DNA of 64,000 nucleotides, taken from the NCBI RefSeq assembly GCF_032970905.1, contig NZ_JAWJZA010000005.1. The stretch is one strand, 5' to 3'. The notes below the pieces were generated by a model that did not search any database, had not been told where the DNA came from, and was given only the letters and a program-made list of their open reading frames with translations. Made by a program: the position numbers and the translations under genes. Positions 24,342 through 32,453 of the stretch are shown here, piece after piece. Positions within the stretch are counted from its first letter, which is position 1; every line of letters starts with the position of its first letter. The stretch comes from Veillonella absiana (GTDB lineage: Bacteria > Bacillota > Negativicutes > Veillonellales > Veillonellaceae).

Positions 24342-25751
24342 TTATGAAACGCGATCATGCGCCCCAGATAACATTTTTGTCTTATAAGAAAGATACAACA
24401 TCAATAACCCTGTGATACCGAACACGTAAGCAATGCCCATATACGTACTCACTACGCTGGCAAACACGGGCCCAATCATACTCCCAAATTGCTGTGCCGT
24501 CGTAGTCATACCAAACATACGGCCACGGAAGGCTGGATCCGTATTTAATGTCACTGCCGCACTTAAGGACGGATTTACACCTACAATAAAGCTACCAATG
24601 AGAATTTGCAACGCTCCGAACCACCAAATACCAAATGGTAAGGCTTGAAGCAATAGGACTGCACCTGAGCCTGCCAAACAAAAGGAAATCGTTTTAAAAT
24701 ACCCTTTATTTTGACCCAAACACACCCATAAATTTGTGGTTACCGCACCTGCTAATCCACCAATACTTAAAATTGTACCTGCCACAATGGCTGCATTGTC
24801 CATAGTGCCTTGCATTTCCCCTACATAGAGGGCTAGAATTGGCTGCAACATCATAATGGCAAACTGCATAAAGAAGAATAACCAAACTAGCTGCATTAAA
24901 ATTGGGTGGCCTTGTACATGACGGAAATCACCCATAATCGAAGTATCTTTTTGTACAGCTTTTTTATGTTCTACCGTTGCAGCAATAGTTTGACCTTTTT
25001 TCGTAATCTTACTCAAATCAGCTGCTGTTTTCGCGGCCTCATGAACGCAAGGTTCATCAACATGCGTAGTTTTTCCTGTAGCACTAGTTTCATCCACACT
25101 ACTACGCACAGCCTCATTTTCATCATCAGCAGACAACTGTTTACTTGGCAATGCCGAAATATTCGGTTCTTTCACCAAGAACAATACCATAAACGTAGCG
25201 ATGATAACAGCAATACCAGACACATAGAACACAGGACGCATGCCTACGACACTTTCAACGGCACCACCTAAAAAAGGACCGATGATGTTGCCCAGAATAA
25301 GACCAGTTTGAAAAATACCGAGCGCCTGCCCTACGCGTTTTTCATTAACGCTGAGGGACACCATGGTCATGGCCGCTGGAAAGAATCCATTAGCAAAACC
25401 CAAAAAGGCACGCCCCAAAAGAAGTTCCCACGCATTCGACACAAAGCCGATAATAACATAGGCGATACCAATGGCAAAACCAGCACGCAAAGCCATGCGT
25501 TTTTTCCCATGTTTATCGGCGATTTTACCCCATATAGGAGCCATGATACCGGCGATTAAAAATGTAATGCCAAACACCGCGCCGGACCACAAAGCAACGT
25601 GATCTTGTTCAACGCCCAATTCTAGCAAATAGACCGGCAAAAATGGAGTGATCATAGTGTAACAAATAGCAAGGATACTCATGCTAATGCTGAGTATCCA
25701 AACGTTACGCATGCCACCAAGTTGCTTATCTTCGTGAACTTGTTGATTCAT
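24342..25751 (-). CDS. MFS transporter, drug:H+ antiporter type
   Basis: A 469-residue permease with about 12 membrane segments. MFS motif A is clear (GKIADKHGKKRM after helix 2), and helix 5 carries the antiporter-type G-x-x-x-G-P-x-x-G pattern (LILGNIIGPFLGG). The central cytoplasmic loop (~residues 205-285) is long, polar and highly charged, larger than in most TetA-like exporters. The likely role is efflux of a drug or metabolite. The start codon overlaps the stop of an Rrf2 regulator by 1 bp, so the regulator probably controls it. No substrate can be named. Confidence 0.87.
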   Translation of the reverse strand: MNQQVHEDKQLGGMRNVWILSISMSILAICYTMITPFLPVYLLELGVEQDHVALWSGAVFGITFLIAGIMAPIWGKIADKHGKKRMALRAGFAIGIAYVIIGFVSNAWELLLGRAFLGFANGFFPAAMTMVSLSVNEKRVGQALGIFQTGLILGNIIGPFLGGAVESVVGMRPVFYVSGIAVIIATFMVLFLVKEPNISALPSKQLSADDENEAVRSSVDETSATGKTTHVDEPCVHEAAKTAADLSKITKKGQTIAATVEHKKAVQKDTSIMGDFRHVQGHPILMQLVWLFFFMQFAIMMLQPILALYVGEMQGTMDNAAIVAGTILSIGGLAGAVTTNLWVCLGQNKGYFKTISFCLAGSGAVLLLQALPFGIWWFGALQILIGSFIVGVNPSLSAAVTLNTDPAFRGRMFGMTTTAQQFGSMIGPVFASVVSTYMGIAYVFGITGLLMLYLSYKTKMLSGAHDRVS

Positions 25752-26173
25752 TACGCCTCCACAGGGAATCGTTGTTCAATAACGTCCTCAAGACTGATTT
25801 GTTCCATCACCTTGCGGAATTCATCTTGGAGATGTTTCCATAATGGCGCCGTCAAACAATCGTTCATCATAGGACATTCCTCTGCATCATCGTCAAGGCA
25901 TGACACGAGGGCAATGGAATCCTCTGCAGCATATAAAATTTCATATACATTGTAGTCCTTCGTTTCACAAACGAGACGATACCCGCCGTATTTGCCGCGA
26001 CCACTCTTAACGAGGCCTGCTGCGGACAACCGAGATACAATGCCTTCTAAATATTTATCGGAAATTCCTTGACGCTCAGCCATTTCCCGAATTGATACAT
26101 TTTTTTCACGGCCATTTTCTGCAATATCTGCTAACACCAGCAATGCATAACGACCCTTTGTCGAAATTTTCAT
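25751..26173 (-). CDS. Rrf2-family transcriptional regulator
   Basis: A 140-residue winged-helix repressor. KISTKGRYALLVLADIA opens the DNA-binding domain, with a recognition helix around GISDKYLEGIVSRLS and a wing at GRGKYGGYRL. Three cysteines, C92, C100 and C106, lie where IscR ligates a [2Fe-2S] cluster (C92, C98, C104), but the first spacing is two residues longer. An iron-sulfur or thiol redox sensor is plausible but not established. The gene is first in a two-gene operon with an MFS exporter. A 17-bp palindrome sits in its promoter region (26201-26217), suggesting autoregulation. Confidence 0.88.
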   Translation of the reverse strand: MKISTKGRYALLVLADIAENGREKNVSIREMAERQGISDKYLEGIVSRLSAAGLVKSGRGKYGGYRLVCETKDYNVYEILYAAEDSIALVSCLDDDAEECPMMNDCLTAPLWKHLQDEFRKVMEQISLEDVIEQRFPVEA

Positions 26174-26200
26174 AGATTTACCTCTAAATTTCCATTAATT

Positions 26201-26217
26201 TGTACTATAATAGTACA
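26201..26217. promoter_or_regulatory. Palindromic operator upstream of the Rrf2 gene
   Basis: TGTACTATAATAGTACA has 7-bp perfect arms around TAA. It lies 28-44 bp upstream of the Rrf2 start and overlaps a TATAGT/TATTAT -10-like element. The likely binder is the Rrf2 protein itself. Confidence 0.65.
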
Positions 26218-26336
26218 TATATTTAAGTATATCACAAGTTTTCCAAATTCATACAAAAACTAGAGGGAAATATGGTACACTAGATATATCATTTTATTAT
26301 ATTTATTATGATTTATACATTTCTGGAGGGTATCTA

Positions 26337-27704
26337 ATGTTAGATCAATTTTTTAAACTCACAGAACGTCAAACCTCGGTTAAGCAAGAAATTATCGCCG
26401 GGCTTACCACGTTCATCACTATGGCCTATATTTTATTCTTGGCCCCAAATCTTCTCAGCATTGCAGGGATGGATAAGGATGCGGTTCTCATCGCTACTGC
26501 ACTAGGTGGCGGTTTTGTAACCATCGCCATGGGTCTCTTTGTTAACTATCCAATCGCCTTAGCACCAGGCGTAGGACTGCTAGCCTTTTATGCATTTACA
26601 GTTGTTCTAGGCATGGGAATTTCCTGGCAAACAGCACTTGGTGCAGTCTTTATTTCTGGCCTTGTATTCCTTGTACTTACGTTGACCTCCGTTCGTCAGA
26701 TGATTGTGAAAGGTATTCCCGCGTCTATGAAAGTGGCCATTACAGTTGGTATTGGTCTTTTCATTTCTATCATTGGTTTAAAATTATCTGGTCTAATGAC
26801 CATTGCGTTGAGTCTCTCCCCAGATACATTAGCTGCCGCTACTGCCAATCATGGCTCTATTGTTCCACCAGCCTCTCAAGCACTGCTTACACTAGGTGAT
26901 TTACATCATGATGAAACCTTATTAGCCCTCTTTGGATTAATCTTCACAGCCCTCTTGATGGCTCGCAATGTGCAAGGTGCTATGCTTATCGGTGTATTTG
27001 TTACAACTATCGTATCCTATGTAACAGGTCTTTCTACTTTACCTGAACACTTCTCCTTGATGGCTGTGCCTGACTTCAGCAAAGCAGCCTTCTTTGAACT
27101 CGACATTCCAGGTGCCCTCCACATGGGTCTCATCACAATTATCTTCTCCTTCACATTCGTTGAATTATTCGACTCCATGGGTACATTAATCGGTACCGCT
27201 TCCAAGGCAAAAATCGCAGATCCTAAAACTGGCTCCTTCCCTGGTCTTGGCAAAGCAATGACCGTTGATGCTATTGGCGTGAGTGCTGGTGCCGTGCTTG
27301 GTACAAGTACAATTACTGCCTTTGTTGAAAGCGCCGCTGGCGTTGGCGCAGGTGGTCGTACAGGTCTCACCGCGGTCACAACTGGCGTAATGTTCTTATT
27401 ATCCCTATTCTTTGCTCCATTGATTACATTAGTACCAAATGCAGCAACATCTCAAATTCTAGTTCTCGTTGGTGCTCTTATGATTGGCGCCATTCGCGAT
27501 ATTGACTTTGATGATTGGACAGAAGGATTCCCAGCATTCTTAGTTATCATATTGATGCCATTCACATACAGCATTGCTAACGGTATCTCTGCTGGTCTCG
27601 TGGCATACCCACTTGTAAAACTAGTGGCTGGTCGCGCGAAAGAAGTAAATTGGATCATGTATGTTCTAGCGGCGTTAGTGCTTGTAAGATACATTTGGTT
27701 CTAA
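26337..27704 (+). CDS. NCS2-family purine permease (AzgA/PbuG type)
   Basis: A 455-residue transporter for adenine, guanine or hypoxanthine. The start MLDQFFKLTERQTSVKQEI, followed by AGLTTFITMAYILFLAPN, is the hallmark of the AzgA-like branch. Other signatures are NYPIALAPGVGL, FSFTFVELFDSMGTLIG and GTSTITAFVESAAGVGAGG(R)TG, which form the substrate and gating segments. About 14 membrane spans are expected. Start ATG 26337 follows GGAGGGTATCTA. No purine riboswitch is seen in the short leader. Monocistronic with a terminator at 27800. Confidence 0.92.
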   Translation: MLDQFFKLTERQTSVKQEIIAGLTTFITMAYILFLAPNLLSIAGMDKDAVLIATALGGGFVTIAMGLFVNYPIALAPGVGLLAFYAFTVVLGMGISWQTALGAVFISGLVFLVLTLTSVRQMIVKGIPASMKVAITVGIGLFISIIGLKLSGLMTIALSLSPDTLAAATANHGSIVPPASQALLTLGDLHHDETLLALFGLIFTALLMARNVQGAMLIGVFVTTIVSYVTGLSTLPEHFSLMAVPDFSKAAFFELDIPGALHMGLITIIFSFTFVELFDSMGTLIGTASKAKIADPKTGSFPGLGKAMTVDAIGVSAGAVLGTSTITAFVESAAGVGAGGRTGLTAVTTGVMFLLSLFFAPLITLVPNAATSQILVLVGALMIGAIRDIDFDDWTEGFPAFLVIILMPFTYSIANGISAGLVAYPLVKLVAGRAKEVNWIMYVLAALVLVRYIWF

Positions 27705-27784
27705 AATGCTAGTACGATACAGTTGGTTCTAATTCTTAAACCTACACTTGTATTAGTAAGATAAATCTAGTTCTGATTCTTAAA
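27681..27784 (+). repeat. Three imperfect copies of the permease gene 3' end
   Basis: CTTGTAAGATACATTTGGTT (from 27681, coding for the C-terminus) is echoed at 27709-27740 (CTAGTACGATACAGTTGGTT) and 27753-27784 (TTAGTAAGATAAATCTAGTT). The last two also share TTCTTAAA at their ends. They look like decayed tandem duplications of the gene end. Confidence 0.6.
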
Positions 27785-27799
27785 GCTAGAATATATAAC

Positions 27800-27838
27800 A
27801 AAACCCCGTTTGTATGATTTACATGCAAGCGGGGTTTT
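27800..27838 (+). terminator. Terminator of the purine permease gene
   Basis: AAAACCCCG pairs with CGGGGTTTT, with additional TGTATG/CATGCA pairing inside. It is followed by TAT. Confidence 0.75.
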
Positions 27839-28030
27839 ATAGTATATAGCGTATTCTCTATTTTTTAGTTGTTTTTGCAATCGATTTAAAAGATGACAAT
27901 CCTAATACGCACGCATGCAATATGACTTTCATAAAATCGGTATTGTAAAATTTGTTTACTGACACAAAACATCTATCTAATTTTATTGGAATTATTACTT
28001 TATTATGGTAAAATTCTATAGGATGAAACA

Positions 28031-28073
28031 TGCGACACACAGGCTAGATTTTACTGCCTAGCCTATGTGTCTT
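28031..28073 (+). repeat. Hairpin upstream of the signal-peptide mini-ORF
   Basis: GACACACAGGCTAG pairs with CTAGCCTATGTGTC (one mismatch) around a 10 nt loop, followed by TTTAATTCTTT. It is terminator-like. The stretch 27839-28030 has no supported gene; a 60-codon minus frame there lacks a ribosome site. Confidence 0.55.
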
Positions 28074-28113
28074 TAATTCTTTATACAGGAATCATACACA
28101 GGGAGTGTAGTAT

Positions 28114-28194
28114 ATGAAAAAGTACATAACTTTCACCATGTTAGGAATATTCTTGGCCTTAGTCCTTCCATTTCAACAAGCGGACGCCAGTTGA
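28114..28194 (+). CDS. 26-residue ORF consisting of a signal peptide
   Basis: ATG at 28114 is preceded by AGGGAGTG. The peptide is MKKYITFTMLGIFLALVLPF followed by QQADAS and a stop: two lysines, a hydrophobic core and an A-x-A cleavage site, then nothing. It could be the stump of a secreted-protein gene whose body was deleted, or a small membrane peptide. Too short for routine gene calling. No homologue is recognised. Confidence 0.4.
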   Translation: MKKYITFTMLGIFLALVLPFQQADAS

Positions 28195-28274
28195 CTAAGT
28201 AAAACATGGAATGATTTGTGATTAAGATATTCATTGTATATATTTACACACATAAATTAAAAAGAGGATTTATT

Positions 28275-29744
28275 ATGTCTGAAGAACATGATCTCAAGCG
28301 GGGTCTCAAAAACCGCCATGTCCAATTATTAGCTATTGGCGGTGCAATCGGAACGGGGCTGTTCCTTGGTTCTGGCCGGTCTATTCATTTGGCGGGTCCA
28401 TCCATTTTACTATCCTATATCATTACAGGGCTCATTTGTTTCTTCCTCATGCGTGCCTTAGGTGAGTTGTTGATGTCAAATTTAGAACATCACTCCTTCA
28501 TCGACTTCGTAGAGGACTATTTAGGTGAACGGGCGGCTTTCATCACGGGCTGGACGTACTGGTTCTGTTGGCTATCCGTTGCGATGGCCGATTTAACGGC
28601 TGTAGGCCTCTATATGCAATACTGGTTTGAGTGGCTGCCTCAGTGGGTACCAGCGCTAATCGTACTGCTCATACTTGTTATGATGAATCTCACCGCTGTT
28701 AAACATTTTGGAGAAATGGAGTTCTGGTTTGCCCTCATCAAGGTTATCGCCATCATAGCCCTTATTATTATTGGTTGTGGCATGATTTTCTCTGGATTTG
28801 AAACAAGTGCAGGTCCATCCACATTCTCTAATCTTTGGAATTATGGTGGTTGGTTCCCGAACGGCTTATGGGGATTTATTCTTTCATTCCAAATGGTAGT
28901 ATTCTCCTTCGCTGGCATCGAACTCGTTGGTTTGACCGCAGGGGAAACGGAAAATCCAAAACGCGTAATTCCCATGGCCATCAACAACATCCCGTTACGC
29001 ATTATTTTATTCTATGTAGGCGCTTTAGCAATCATCATGAGTATTTATCCTTGGGTGGATGTTAATCCAGCGCAAAGCCCATTTGTAATGGTATTCCAAG
29101 CTATCGGCATCGTGATGGCGGGTTCCATCGTAAACTTCGTGGTATTAACCTCTGCAGCATCGGCTACAAACTCTGGTATCTTCTCTACAAGCCGCATGAT
29201 TTACGCCTTGGCAAAACGTGGTCACGCACCGCATTCCATGCGTCGCTTAACAAATAGCCACGTACCATACCAAGCTACAATCTTCTCCGCTGCGGTATTG
29301 CTCATCACAGTTGTATTGAACTATATCATGCCAGAGAGCGTATTCGTTATGATTACCTCCATATCAACGTTCTGCTTTATTTATATTTGGGCCGTTATGA
29401 TTTACTGCCATATGAAATATCGTGAGAAACGACCTGATTTGGTGAAAGCATCCACTTTCAAAATGCCTCTCTATCCTGTGATGAATTACCTTATCCTAGC
29501 ATTCTTTGCATTTATCCTTGTGGTATTAGCATTGAACGAAGATACCCGCATTGCCCTCTTGTTCACACCAGTATGGTTTGTCATTTTATGGGCTCTCTAC
29601 TCCATGTTACATACAGATGCACCTGATCCATTAGAAGACACCATTATAGACATGGCTGGTACAAAGGATGAATACAAAAAACGTAAGCATCAAGAACAAT
29701 TGAATATCAAAAAATCAGAAGAATATGATGATTATAAATTATAA
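28275..29744 (+). CDS. cycA: Amino acid permease, CycA-like (D-serine/D-alanine/glycine type)
   Basis: A 489-residue APC-superfamily permease with 12 predicted spans. The start is ATG 28275 with AAAGAGGA upstream; an earlier in-frame start is ignored. Blocks shared with E. coli CycA include NRH.QL.AIGGAIGTGLF, GWTYWFCW, FGEMEFWFA, GIELVG.TA.ET and NFVVLTSAASATNSG.FSTSRM. These place it in the CycA branch rather than the general aromatic or lysine permeases. The expected function is proton-coupled uptake of glycine, D-alanine and D-serine. The exact substrate is inferred. Monocistronic, closed by a terminator at 29822. Confidence 0.87.
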   Translation: MSEEHDLKRGLKNRHVQLLAIGGAIGTGLFLGSGRSIHLAGPSILLSYIITGLICFFLMRALGELLMSNLEHHSFIDFVEDYLGERAAFITGWTYWFCWLSVAMADLTAVGLYMQYWFEWLPQWVPALIVLLILVMMNLTAVKHFGEMEFWFALIKVIAIIALIIIGCGMIFSGFETSAGPSTFSNLWNYGGWFPNGLWGFILSFQMVVFSFAGIELVGLTAGETENPKRVIPMAINNIPLRIILFYVGALAIIMSIYPWVDVNPAQSPFVMVFQAIGIVMAGSIVNFVVLTSAASATNSGIFSTSRMIYALAKRGHAPHSMRRLTNSHVPYQATIFSAAVLLITVVLNYIMPESVFVMITSISTFCFIYIWAVMIYCHMKYREKRPDLVKASTFKMPLYPVMNYLILAFFAFILVVLALNEDTRIALLFTPVWFVILWALYSMLHTDAPDPLEDTIIDMAGTKDEYKKRKHQEQLNIKKSEEYDDYKL

Positions 29745-29821
29745 GAATTCCTTCTTGTATTTTTAGTGCCAGCCATATGATATACTGTAAATACAAAAGG
29801 CTAGTGGTTTTCCACAATAAC

Positions 29822-29858
29822 GAACCCCCTTGTAGGTAACGTCTACAAGGGGGTTCTC
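29822..29858 (+). terminator. Terminator of the CycA-like gene
   Basis: GAACCCCCTTGTAG (29822-29835) pairs perfectly with CTACAAGGGGGTTC (29842-29855). The stem is 14 bp and the loop 6 nt. Confidence 0.8.
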
Positions 29859-29931
29859 ACATTATAACGCTAATGCTGGAGCATCGGGCTGATTACTCAC
29901 CATTATCTGCTCAACCACTTGTAGATATAGT

Positions 29932-30768
29932 TTGCCACTACACCTGCCAATACATATAGTAGCGTCTGAATTGGCAACAAAACATACTAAACGTTGTAGT
30001 GTAAGCAAAAGACTGAGTCGTACAATTACTATGGGCATCATAAATACTACATTGATATCAAATAGTGCTTTAGCGGCTAATGTAGTTGTAGATAAAAGTA
30101 ATGAAGAAAGTCCTGTAACCAATACAATAACAAGTTCTACTGATGTGGCTTTAGTAGGAACAGACAACAAAATAGATACAGCTAACAAAACAAGTGTAAG
30201 CGGTAAACAGAATACAGTTACCCAGAGTGATGATGTCAATATTATTGGTCAAGGCAATACTGTCAGCAATAGCGATCGACAAAATGTTATTGGCAACAAT
30301 AACAAGGCGGTGAATCTCTCTTCCGGAATTTTAATTGGTGATTATCAAAAATTGAATGCAAGCGGAGAATCTGTCATTATTGGTTCCCTAAGTCCGGCAG
30401 AACAAGAGGTAGGAACAAATGAACAGGGTGGTGGCAGTGTAGTTCTGGGCTATCATACGGTCAGCAATGGCGGCAACAATGTTGTTGTGGGGCGTAAGGC
30501 CCGGTCGAATGGGTCTATGAATACCGTAACCGGTTATAACACTAGTATTTCCGGCATCGATGGTTCTTTTACACCTATGTTTAGTTCAGCCTATGGAAGT
30601 CTTAATCAAATCGCTGCGAATGAAGAAGGTTTTGATGGGGATTTAGCTAATAGTGTTTTGGGCTCCATGAATAAGATTGCCAATTCTGGCAATTCCTTGG
30701 CACTAGGTGCCGGAAACAGGATAAATCATGCTTTTACAGGGCTTGATAATGGCGTATATACTAATTAA
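29932..30768 (+). pseudogene. YadA-like trimeric autotransporter head fragment
   Basis: An open frame of ~278 codons without a proper start. Near its beginning VASELATKHTKRCSVSK resembles the end of the extended signal peptide of trimeric autotransporters, but the sequence in front (with TTG and no ribosome site) no longer encodes the initiating part. After the ISNSALAA signal cleavage region comes a YadA-type head with left-handed beta-roll repeats such as NTVSNSDRQNVIGNNN and SGESVIIG. The frame stops in the head region; stalk, anchor and SLH domain are missing. Hence it is a broken surface adhesin. An anchor fragment of the same protein type lies at 62551-63066. Confidence 0.7.
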
Positions 30769-30834
30769 GGAGCCTTATGGCTCTTTTTTACATGTATCTC
30801 AATAGAGTAAATTTTAAGTCTACGAAATATCGAA

Positions 30835-31241
30835 TTATTTTGTGATATCTAGATGAACGAAAATATGGTCAAATCGACTCATGAATTGTTTAATTTCATC
30901 ATGAGATAGGAATGATTCCCTTTGAATTTTAAAATCTACACCCACATCCTTGAGGAATTTAGCTTGGGATACAAGGCAATTACCACCAAGGGTAATAATT
31001 TTATCTGGATTGCCTTCTTCTAATAATCGTACCGCTTGCTCAATATTGGCCGTTACCTCCTGACGAGCATACACGCCATCTGTAACAGGGTATTCAATAC
31101 CTCTAGGAGGATCAATCTTCACCTCTACCAACGGCTGTTTATCATTTTGTGGCACAATATGGCTCAACAATTTCGCCCCGAAATAATAGGTATCGAGACC
31201 GCACCTTGAAAATCTGGATATAATAATCGAATTGTTTTCAT
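30835..31241 (-). pseudogene. Arginase-family protein, frameshifted and internally deleted
   Basis: A clear start exists at ATG 31241 with GAGGTTATAGATT upstream, encoding MKTIRLLYPDFQG. The frame then breaks: one frame reads on to a stop, while another continues as GLDTYYFGAKLLSHIVPQND and on to PDKIITLGGNCLVSQA, the metal-site region of arginase-like ureohydrolases. After about 20 further residues it jumps to FLSHDEIKQFMSRFDHIFVHLD, normally much further along, and stops. The D-x-H and D-x-D metal motifs are largely missing, so the gene cannot make an active enzyme. Confidence 0.75.
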
Positions 31242-31332
31242 AATCTATAACCTCAACAAAAATGAACCTATCTGCAATATTCTGCTATAGGTCCATTTTA
31301 TCATTTGTATTTATACCATTACAACGAATGAA

Positions 31333-32217
31333 TTAACAACTCACCTCTATGCGTTCGCCTGTACGCATATGGGTGAAAGCTACTTTCACAGCACGCAATT
31401 TGAACGGTTCACCCGTTGCCTTACCACCATATAGTTCGTCACCTACCAATGGATGACCGATATGGCTGAAGGCCACACGAATTTGATGTGTCCGCCCCGT
31501 TAACAGTTGTACGTCTACATCAGTGGTATTAGCTTGTTCATCACGAAGCACTACATTATAAGCGGTGCGAGTCATTTTGCCTTCGGACTCAGCTGCTTTT
31601 GGTTTTAGCACCATATAATGAATGCCATCCACGCTTTTCTTCATAGGCAATTCTAAGGTTTGCTCATCTTGTTCTACCAAACCTTCCGTTGTAGCACGAT
31701 ACCATTTTTCAAACACATTATGTTCAATTTGTTGTTGGTAATAGCTCTGTGCCAAACCACTCTTGGCAATGACGATACAACCAGATGTATCACGATCCAA
31801 ACGGTTTAAAAAGCGCACCTTCCGTTTAATCTTATTAAGATCAAAATAATAAGCCACCCCATTTGCCAACGACGTTTGATTATGAGAATTCACCGTCAAG
31901 CCCGCTGGTTTGTCCAAAATGAGGATGTCATCATCTTCATATAATACGTTAAGATCCATCTCTTCTGGCTTATGATCAATTTTCTCCTTCGCCATTTGCA
32001 AACGAATTTCGTCCCCCTCATGCACAATAGTATGCGGATTGGAACGTTGATCATTAACCAACACGAGCTTCTCTTCAAATAATTTTTTCATACCTTTGCG
32101 AGGCAATCCCCTCGCATCTAGCACTTGGCCGAGCGTAGCTTCTTCCTCTGCATCAGCCAATAAGGTTTGGTCTACCTCCCATACGAAATCATCATCTCTA
32201 TAGGTTTTTCTGCGCAT
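31333..32217 (-). CDS. RluA-family RNA pseudouridine synthase (first)
   Basis: A 294-residue enzyme. Residues ~25-80 form an S4 RNA-binding domain (TLGQVLDARGLPRKGMKKL). The catalytic domain carries ILDKPAGLTVNSHN, the signature RFLNRLDRDTSGC with the catalytic Asp, and LLTGRTHQIRVAFSHIGHPL. It isomerises uridines in rRNA or tRNA; the position cannot be told. The start ATG 32217 has AAGGGA at long spacing, so an alternative start is possible. A second RluA enzyme lies at 49894-50898. Monocistronic. Confidence 0.9.
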   Translation of the reverse strand: MRRKTYRDDDFVWEVDQTLLADAEEEATLGQVLDARGLPRKGMKKLFEEKLVLVNDQRSNPHTIVHEGDEIRLQMAKEKIDHKPEEMDLNVLYEDDDILILDKPAGLTVNSHNQTSLANGVAYYFDLNKIKRKVRFLNRLDRDTSGCIVIAKSGLAQSYYQQQIEHNVFEKWYRATTEGLVEQDEQTLELPMKKSVDGIHYMVLKPKAAESEGKMTRTAYNVVLRDEQANTTDVDVQLLTGRTHQIRVAFSHIGHPLVGDELYGGKATGEPFKLRAVKVAFTHMRTGERIEVSC

Positions 32218-32453
32218 CGTAGTACCATTCCCTTCTACATTTGTAATCTCTGGCCCATCATATCGCAGTGTTGGATTTACAACAGGCTTCCCTTGGTGAA
32301 AGTTGATTCTCCCCCGGTACGGTTGCCATCCACACTGTCATGATATCCAGTATCCGTTAATTGTCTATATGTTAATTTTACAACAAGTATATGCTCTATC
32401 CTAGCAAAATCCATCAAATGCGTGTAAATCTATGGTAAATACCATGTAAATGA

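Noticed and set aside
26218..26336. Purine riboswitch before the purine permease
   Set aside because: The leader is too short, and no conserved purine-aptamer loops (TATA... and ...CCCTAC type) are visible.
27858..28040. 60-codon minus-strand frame
   Set aside because: Lies in an AT-rich gap, overlaps a terminator-like hairpin, and has no ribosome site or known motif.
29862..30239. 125-codon minus-strand frame with hydrophobic stretches
   Set aside because: Antisense shadow of the adhesin head fragment; the Leu/Val-rich look comes from its repetitive Asn/Thr codons.
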